From contig JAQFVV010000027.1 of NCBI GenBank assembly GCA_028023455.1, positions 8,985,845 through 9,049,844 on the forward strand: DNA of 64,000 bases. Reading direction: 5' to 3'. Numbering within the stretch: the stretch's first letter is position 1; every line of letters starts with the position of its first letter. The stretch is from Epiperipatus broadwayi. Its lineage: Eukaryota; Onychophora; Udeonychophora; Euonychophora; Peripatidae. The notes under the pieces are model-generated. The model saw only the letters and a list, made by a program, of their open reading frames with translations. It was not told the DNA's origin and did no database searches. Positions 58,735 to 64,000 of this stretch are shown piece after piece. A program made the translations under genes and the position numbers.

Positions 58735-58870
58735 CCTGTGTGGTTTAGAGCAATAGCAAAGCGTCTGACTCTAGGATCGATTCAAGTGCTGTCATTTCCG
58801 GTGATCGAAATTCTTATGAACTCTCGAGCAATAAACTATTCGAATATTATTCATTTATTTATTTTTCATA
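58735..58870 (+). repeat. SINE3-like tRNA-derived repeat
   Basis: TGGTTTAGAGCAATAGC (A-box region), GGATCGATTCAAG (B-box region), then a body CTTATGAACTCTCGAGCAATAAACTATTC shared with 14370, 19080 and 62300. The overlapping ORF is spurious. Confidence 0.55.
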
Positions 58871-59965
58871 TAAAATTTGAACTTTTAAGCTTACCTATGC
58901 CACATCTTTATGTTTTGAAATAAACATATGCCCAAAGTAGTCAACATTATCGGCTACTTGCAAGAAAATATGGCCATTCCAACCGCCAATAGAAAAACAG
59001 ACACTAGATATGAGTTTTACGATTTTACAATTCAGTCTATGAAACACAAAATGTCCACATGTAGAACATTGTGGTCCATTATTCTGTTTATATGATATTG
59101 ATCAATATCTTTTAAAGGAAGAAAGACAAAATAATTGGATATATATAAGTAAACAAAGCAGTATCTTTGTGCAATTTACCATTATGCTCAATTTTTCTCT
59201 GGAACCAATCAACACATTTGAAGTTATATTAATTTATTGTTTTTTATTCTCTCATTAGAGAAAAATAATTCTAATATGACAGATCTTAAATTATCATATC
59301 CTTTAGTAAGTTGAAATGTTTAGATACCAATCTTTAGGTACTTTTATAATCAGATATGTACATTCAGTTTTACATTTAGTTGATGCTTTTAAACAGCACA
59401 TGGAACTAATGAAATCATATTGGGATAACTAATGGATAAATATAACATTCAGCCTACTTCATGAACATTAGTAGATAAGTAATCTTTATCATGTAAACGG
59501 GGTCATCTATCTTATAAAAACCATATTGAATTAAATACTTCCATGGATTTTTATTATAATAAAGAATATAATTCAGGAGATTATATCCATGTAAACAAAG
59601 ACAACTGTTACTCTTTGATGTTGAGACTAAACAAGTTTTTTCATTAACCTACAATAGCTCTTTTTTGGAGTTTTATATTTAGAAAATATATTTTTCATTT
59701 GTTCCAGATGTCCAATCCAACAAAATGTAATTTTACAATATTGAATTCTGCCATATTTCATTCAGAAAGTTGAAGATCTGGTTAGTCTTACAATAAATAA
59801 TCTTGTCTTCAAATTTTTATAAATTTTATAGAGCATTCTTAATTGAATTTTTTTCTAACTTTATGTTACATGAATTTTTTCTAACTTTATGTAACATGAA
59901 TGGAATATTTTCCCTTTCATACAAAAATAATGTCACTGCATAAAGCGAACTTATTTACAATTGTT
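58871..59965. other. Unassigned AT-rich DNA
   Basis: Tandem TTTTTTCTAACTTTATGT(T)ACATGAA twice at 59848-59901. Otherwise nothing. Confidence 0.45.
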
Positions 59966-59969
59966 ATAT

Positions 59970-60235
59970 CATAATGATGAAATATCCAATCTTTAAACTT
60001 GTTAAAAGCAGTAACTCATTATTTAAGTACACTTTTCTATTTAAAAATCTAATTGGCATACAGTCTCAAGTTGATAATCATCGAAGCTTAAAATTTCTGA
60101 AGATTTTCCATCAATTATTGGTTACCTTTAAATCATTAATCTCTAAACCAAAATCTTTATATGTTGCATTCAAAATATTATGAATGATCTGTAAATTATC
60201 TTATGAATTGGCAAAAATAATGGAAACTACTGTAA
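59970..60235 (-). mobile_element. LINE reverse transcriptase fragment
   Basis: Minus strand IIFANS.DNLQ then ILNATYKDFGLEINDLKV matches the region just after the Y-x-DD block of the element at 54225-55010 (VVNATYKDFGLKIK). Short, broken. Confidence 0.55.
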
Positions 60236-60261
60236 ATCCAGAAACTAAGAAGAGGAACTAT

Positions 60262-60360
60262 GTCAAGCATTGATGACTTTGTGATTAGCATAGCCGCCTT
60301 ACATGCAGCTGGCCTGGGTTCGCTTCCTAGTCAACGCTTTGACATATGAAAAAAAAAGAT
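60262..60360 (+). repeat. SINE1, tRNA-derived, diverged copy
   Basis: Starts GTCAAGC, B box GGGTTCGCTTCC, ends GCTTTGACATATG plus A-tail. Likely target duplication GAACTAT at 60255-60261 and 60361-60367. Confidence 0.7.
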
Positions 60361-60654
60361 GAACTATTGATTTTTTGCTTTCAATCAATAATAATGGGTT
60401 TGCAGGCAAACGTTTTATTTCCTCATAGAAATCAACTTTTTTCTTAAATCTGCATTAGGAGTAAGTTTAGTTTTGACTAATCTATATTAAAGTGTTTTCT
60501 GTGTCCCAATAGATGATTCTAGGCAAAGTGGGAAAGTAATTTTAAAATAGTCTGTACTATGTTAATATGCTTTTGCAATATGTAATTTAAATTAATATAA
60601 ATGAATAATAGTAACACATAAACTATGTGATTTACACAAAGGAAATATATTTTA

Positions 60655-60770
60655 TTATTATAAAGCCTTGTGTTAGTGCAGTGATAGGATGTGAATTGTG
60701 AAGAGTAAGGTCTTCGAATCGATTCCAGTTATGTCACTTAGCAGACACAAGAACCCTAAAATAACAAAAT
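60655..60770 (+). repeat. SINE3-like repeat, diverged
   Basis: GTTAGTGCAGTGATAGG and TCGAATCGATTCCAG resemble A and B boxes; the CACTTAGCAGACAC end is not shared. Low certainty. Confidence 0.35.
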
Positions 60771-60884
60771 TAAGATAAATTGTGGCTTCTTATGCAATAA
60801 AAGTTTTTTTATTTAAATTTTGATGGCTTTGTAGCTGGATTACTATTAAACAATATATATTAGAGTAACATATATTTTTAAAAA

Positions 60885-60980
60885 TCACATGATTACCATT
60901 TCCTAATCTTGCATCCGTTGATTGCTATGGCTTGCACTAGGTGGCACTACTGAATGGAAAGTTTGTCAGTATTTTTCAAA
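60885..60980 (+). repeat. Family A fragment
   Basis: ATCACATGATTACCAT followed by GCATCCGTTGATTGCTATGG and GGTGGCACTACTGAATGG: the family A 3' segment and its inverted end only. Confidence 0.5.
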
Positions 60981-61371
60981 GTATTATACAAGACCTCATT
61001 AATACATATTAAGTACTTTATTTGGAGATGGCCTTCATAGGCCTTCGTCTTTCCTTCACTCTTCTGAGACTACCAGCACTCATAATTTGTTGCTTTTGCA
61101 TTCATTTTGTTAGTAGAAACTGGAACTAAAATATATTGCTTTATTAGTTTTAAAAAATCTTAAGAAGTCGGTAGACTACAGCCAAAAGAAACATAAAAGA
61201 TCAAACATTCTACCTACAAGGTCACTGAATGAGAGTTTCTTTGTTTACACTCTTCAAGAACAGTTTTTGAATAGGCAAAACTCTCCATATAGTATTTCCA
61301 CTAAGTGCAAACCAGAGTAATCAATGGATGCCAGAAGGTTTGTGCATAAAATTCCCATCTGCTGCCTACTC

Positions 61372-61430
61372 ATCCAATATCCCCAGACTAGTTTCTGACT
61401 TGTGGCCTTCATCAGTGAGGAGCCTTGGAT
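61372..61430 (-). ncRNA. Hammerhead ribozyme, family A, complete
   Basis: Outer stem I ATCCAA/TTGGAT (61425-61430 with 61372-61377) perfect. Inner stem I TCCTCA/TGGGGA has one G-U. Core CTGATGA is the complement of 61409-61415. Stem II is GGC/GTC with one G-U and an A-A closing mismatch. GAAA is the complement of 61392-61395. Stem III is AC/GT with loop TA, and the GTC triplet predicts cleavage between 61386 and 61385. Best-kept family A copy. Confidence 0.75.
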
Positions 61431-61769
61431 CTGGCTTGCACTGAGTTTCAATACTGTATGAAGAGTTTTGCCTGTTTTAATAGAAGTTATAAGCAAGCAT
61501 AAGAAATGATGATCATGTGATGTTTATTGGCTTAAAACCAATCTTGCCTAATAGGATAGTGGTGGCTATGGTTATTAAAAAACCAAAGACACCAAAATGT
61601 ATAGTGAGCTGACTTCAGACCTATATGACTATATAAGCTAATGAGTTTGGATTGGAAAATATTAATTGTGTTTTCAATTTAAGACTCATAGTTTTGTAGT
61701 TAAGTAGAAATAAAAGGTGGCTGCTGGATGGTTGCATTAAATCCTAAGATCTAGGTGCAGTGCTCTCAG

Positions 61770-61828
61770 ATCCAAGGATCCTCACTGACAAAGGCCACAA
61801 GCCAGAAACTAGTCTGGGGCCATTGCAT
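61770..61828 (+). ncRNA. Hammerhead ribozyme, family A, core mutated
   Basis: Outer stem I ATCCAA/TTGCAT (one mismatch), inner TCCTCA/TGGGGC (five pairs), stem II GGC/GCC, GAAA, stem III and GTC are all present. The core reads CTGACAA, losing G8, so it should be inactive. Confidence 0.6.
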
Positions 61829-62221
61829 GAGTAGGCACTAGATAGGGATTTTATGCACAAGCCTTCTGGCATCCATTGATTACTCTGGTTGGCATTGAGT
61901 GGCACTACTGTGGGGAGAGTTTTGCCTGTTTTAATAACAGTTATAAGCAAGCATAAGAAATGGTGATCATGTGTTTATTAGCTCACGAACAGTTTTTGTT
62001 AAAAAGTAGCAATCAGCGAAAAAATTGTATATTTTCTGCAGTTTATTCAAATAATTTTGAATATTTTTTTTACAAAATATTTGCACAATAATTATTTAAA
62101 AACAACACAAGTTAAAGAAATTTGTTGTAACGGTAAAAAGAAAACTATGATCGGTAACAATTTGATAAACACCATAGTATGGAATTTTTGTGAAATTTTA
62201 ATAATTTTTTAGAACAGAATT

Positions 62222-62345
62222 TCATAGTTTAATGCATTGTTAGAGGAGCATAAGATCCACAGATCCCGACTCTAGATGTTACTTCCGGTGATTACACTCG
62301 CTGTGAACTCCCAAATATTAAGCTATTCAATTATATTCCCTATAG
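62222..62345 (+). repeat. SINE3-like repeat
   Basis: GTTAGAGGAGCATAAGATCC then ACTTCCGGTGATTACA and TGTGAACTCCCAAATATTAA, parallel to 58745-58850. Confidence 0.5.
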
Positions 62346-62630
62346 TCCACTTTTAAAAGCTAAAAAAAAAACTTTATGTAAAACAAAATAATAAACTTTG
62401 ATACAATAAATTTTAAAATATGGAGTTAAACCCGATTGTTTATTCATGACGTCATAAGAATTTGAAACGAAATGGCTTTTATTACGTAAGTTACAGTGGA
62501 TACTACTCCGCTATCAGCCATTGTGCTTACCCAGTGTTAATTAAACGACAAAACTACTCTAGCCACAATATTTCATAACGTACTTAAAATCTATTTTTCC
62601 CCATTAAGTCTAAAGTTATCTATCTCAAAA

Positions 62631-62856
62631 CACTTAGAAAAAATGTCTTTCGCGCATGCACATGTGTTAAAGATAACACCGCCAATAATTTTAATGAATA
62701 TGAAATTACAACGCATTTAAAAATGCAACTCATGCTTTTAAATCACTTAGAAAAAATGTCTTTCGCGCATGCACATGTGTTAAAGATAACACCGCCAATA
62801 ATTTTAATGAATATGAAATTACAACGTATTTAAAAATGCAACTCATGCTTTTAAAT
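62631..62856. repeat. Tandem duplication, 113 bp x 2
   Basis: 62631-62743 and 62744-62856 are identical but for one base (ACGCATTT/ACGTATTT). The unit includes CTTTCGCGCATGCACATGTG. A very young duplication. Confidence 0.95.
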
Positions 62857-63287
62857 CAATACATGGGGGAATAGACAAACAGTTTATACGCACTGATAAT
62901 TAATCCTATATTTGGGATTTTATGTAAAAATGAGGATAGACCAGTGTCGAAATATTTCATCATATTAGATCTACAATTTATTGATTTAAGCAATTATTTT
63001 AAAAAATAGCTTTTCACCAACAAGAAATAAATAAATTGATACCAAATGATTGAATTTAATCATAGGCAAGGTTACATTTTTCCATTATCTGTACTAAAAC
63101 CCAAACTACATGTGCATACATGCGTATATGAGTATATGTTTGCTTACTTGATTATGGATATGCATATTGACATCACGCACGTATTTGTACATATATAAAG
63201 CAAATTTGATTTTATCACACGTAAATAAAATTAGCAATGAATATATATAAACACATATGTATCATATTGTTAACATTTATTAAATTG

Positions 63288-63775
63288 TTACATTTTGAGT
63301 CACAAGTGTCAAACTTACATCATTTACAACTTTGACACCAATCACTCCAGATAAATACGGTAATGATTACCACTACTCACTTACTAAACTAGAGATTATC
63401 TTTAGCCTAGGTATAAATTTTAAACTTCAGTTAAAATTATTATATCTGAGGTTTTTTTTTAATTAAACACACACACGTGGAATTATCCACAATTATCTGT
63501 CCCATGAGTAATATCAAACTCCTCACTATCTCACATTCTTTCCAAATTATAGGCATAAAGATATTACACATAAAGGACTGTGAAATGTGAATAATTCCGT
63601 GTGTGTGTGTGTTTAATTAAAAAAAACATTAATCTTTAACTGAGGTTTATTAATTTTTAACTGAGGTTTAAAGTTTATATCTGGGCTAGTGATAATTTCT
63701 AATATATTTATGTGGAGTGGTTGGTGTCAAAGTTGTGGTTGGAGTAAGTTTGACTCTTGCAATTAAAATGTAACA
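63288..63775. repeat. Foldback of family B' arm
   Basis: 63288-63500 and 63588-63775 are inverted copies (GTTACATTTT, CAAACTTAC, AACTTTGACACCAA, TTAATTAAACACACACAC and complements) around about 90 bases. The CA/TG runs face each other. A B' ribozyme follows directly at 63831. Another arm copy is at 57120-57290. Confidence 0.7.
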
Positions 63776-63828
63776 ATTTATTATGATAAAGACTGTACAT
63801 ATAATAAATACATACATATGAGAGATGG

Positions 63829-63885
63829 TGATCTGAGCCAACTGATGAATGCTGGCTCAGCATGAAATGCATCTCGGGTGTCATT
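63829..63885 (+). ncRNA. Hammerhead ribozyme, family B'
   Basis: Core CTGATGA 63842-63848; stem II ATGCT (63849-63853) against AGCAT (63859-63863), perfect, loop GGCTC; GAAA 63864-63867. Stem III is AT/AT with loop GC, triplet ATC ending at 63873. Stem I (AGCCAA against TCGGGT) has two mismatches, so folding is uncertain. Confidence 0.55.
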
Positions 63886-64000
63886 TGTCTTCTATAGCAT
63901 CTTTACATATAATGTGAAAAGGATTTGTGGTGGTGGGAGTTTGTTTAATAAATTTATAAAGTTGTATTAATTGCATACATGTAAATATTCATTTCTTGTT

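Larger units (their letters stand above)
61255..61985. repeat. Family A hammerhead repeat, inverted leader plus full unit
   Basis: 61262-61430 is the ribozyme and its 3' segment on the minus strand. It joins at GATC/TGGCTTGCAC (61430-61435) to a plus-strand 3' segment, then a complete linking region and a second ribozyme on the plus strand (61770-61828) with its 3' segment to about 61975. 61430-61530 and 61875-61970 are direct repeats about 447 bp apart. Overlapping short ORFs on the minus strand are only repeat sequence. Confidence 0.75.

Noticed and set aside
1-64000. CRISPR arrays, bacterial operons or ribosome binding sites
   Set aside because: The sequence is eukaryotic; no regular short repeats with spacers and no bacterial-type gene layout.

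Overview
The window is a gene-poor, very AT-rich stretch of a metazoan nuclear genome, with many TA and CA microsatellites. I found no convincing host protein-coding gene, rRNA or intact tRNA gene. The coding signal is wreckage of retrotransposons with an animal profile: RTE-like LINEs with AP-endonuclease, RT and C-terminal parts, LINEs ending in a CCHC-type C-terminal domain, and Penelope-like elements (PLEs) with RT plus GIY-YIG endonuclease. This mix suggests an invertebrate, for example a mollusc or another lophotrochozoan or a cnidarian, but the species cannot be fixed from the sequence.

The most striking content is a set of short repeats carrying hammerhead ribozyme (HHR) motifs of the type I permutation with very short stem III, as known from metazoan retrozymes and PLE pseudo-LTRs. 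At least three lineages are present. Family A has the core CTGATGA, a stem II near AAGCCACAAGCT, GAAA and a GTC cleavage triplet. Its copies lie near 0.9-1.7, 8.8-9.2, 14.7-15.2, 25.5-25.9, 52.7-53.0 and 61.2-62.0 kb. Family B has CTGATGA, a hairpin GTGCT-GGTTC-AGCAC, GAAA and an ATA triplet. Its copies lie near 2.4-2.9, 10.0-10.4, 39.8-40.6, 56.4, 57.3 and 58.3-58.5 kb, with a B' branch near 55.3 and 63.8 kb. A single, almost perfectly paired HHR lies at 8514-8575. Some copies are direct tandems with a period of about 455-465 bp, as expected of retrozymes. Many are head-to-head palindromes whose breakpoints fall in or next to the ribozyme.

Layout: 0-0.6 kb LINE 3' end; 0.9-2.9 kb ribozyme repeats; 3.9-4.45 kb possible TE promoter and first ORF; 5.4-5.7 kb PLE tail; 8.2-10.4 kb hairpin and three ribozyme repeats; 10.4-12.7 kb RTE LINE with inverted 5' part; 13.3-16.85 kb LINE broken by two insertions; 17.6-18.8 kb PLE; 19-23 kb SINE-like and old repeats; 23.9-25.0 kb second LINE 3' end; 25.5-26.0 kb ribozyme foldback and SINE; 26-36 kb mostly unassigned AT-rich DNA; 36-38.3 kb LINE, PLE and tandem repeat pieces; 39.8-41.6 kb large foldback and a SINE with clear target duplication; 43.5-48.1 kb LINE pieces, a hairpin and tandem repeats; 48.9-49.3 kb a foldback MITE with 8-bp flanking duplication; 53.5-55.4 kb LINE pieces; 56.4-64 kb dense ribozyme repeats, SINEs, a 113-bp tandem duplication and a terminal foldback.

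If transcribed, tandem copies would be expected to self-cleave into monomers of about 455 nt. The PLE copies are possible donors of reverse transcriptase, but no direct link between a PLE copy and a ribozyme repeat is visible here.
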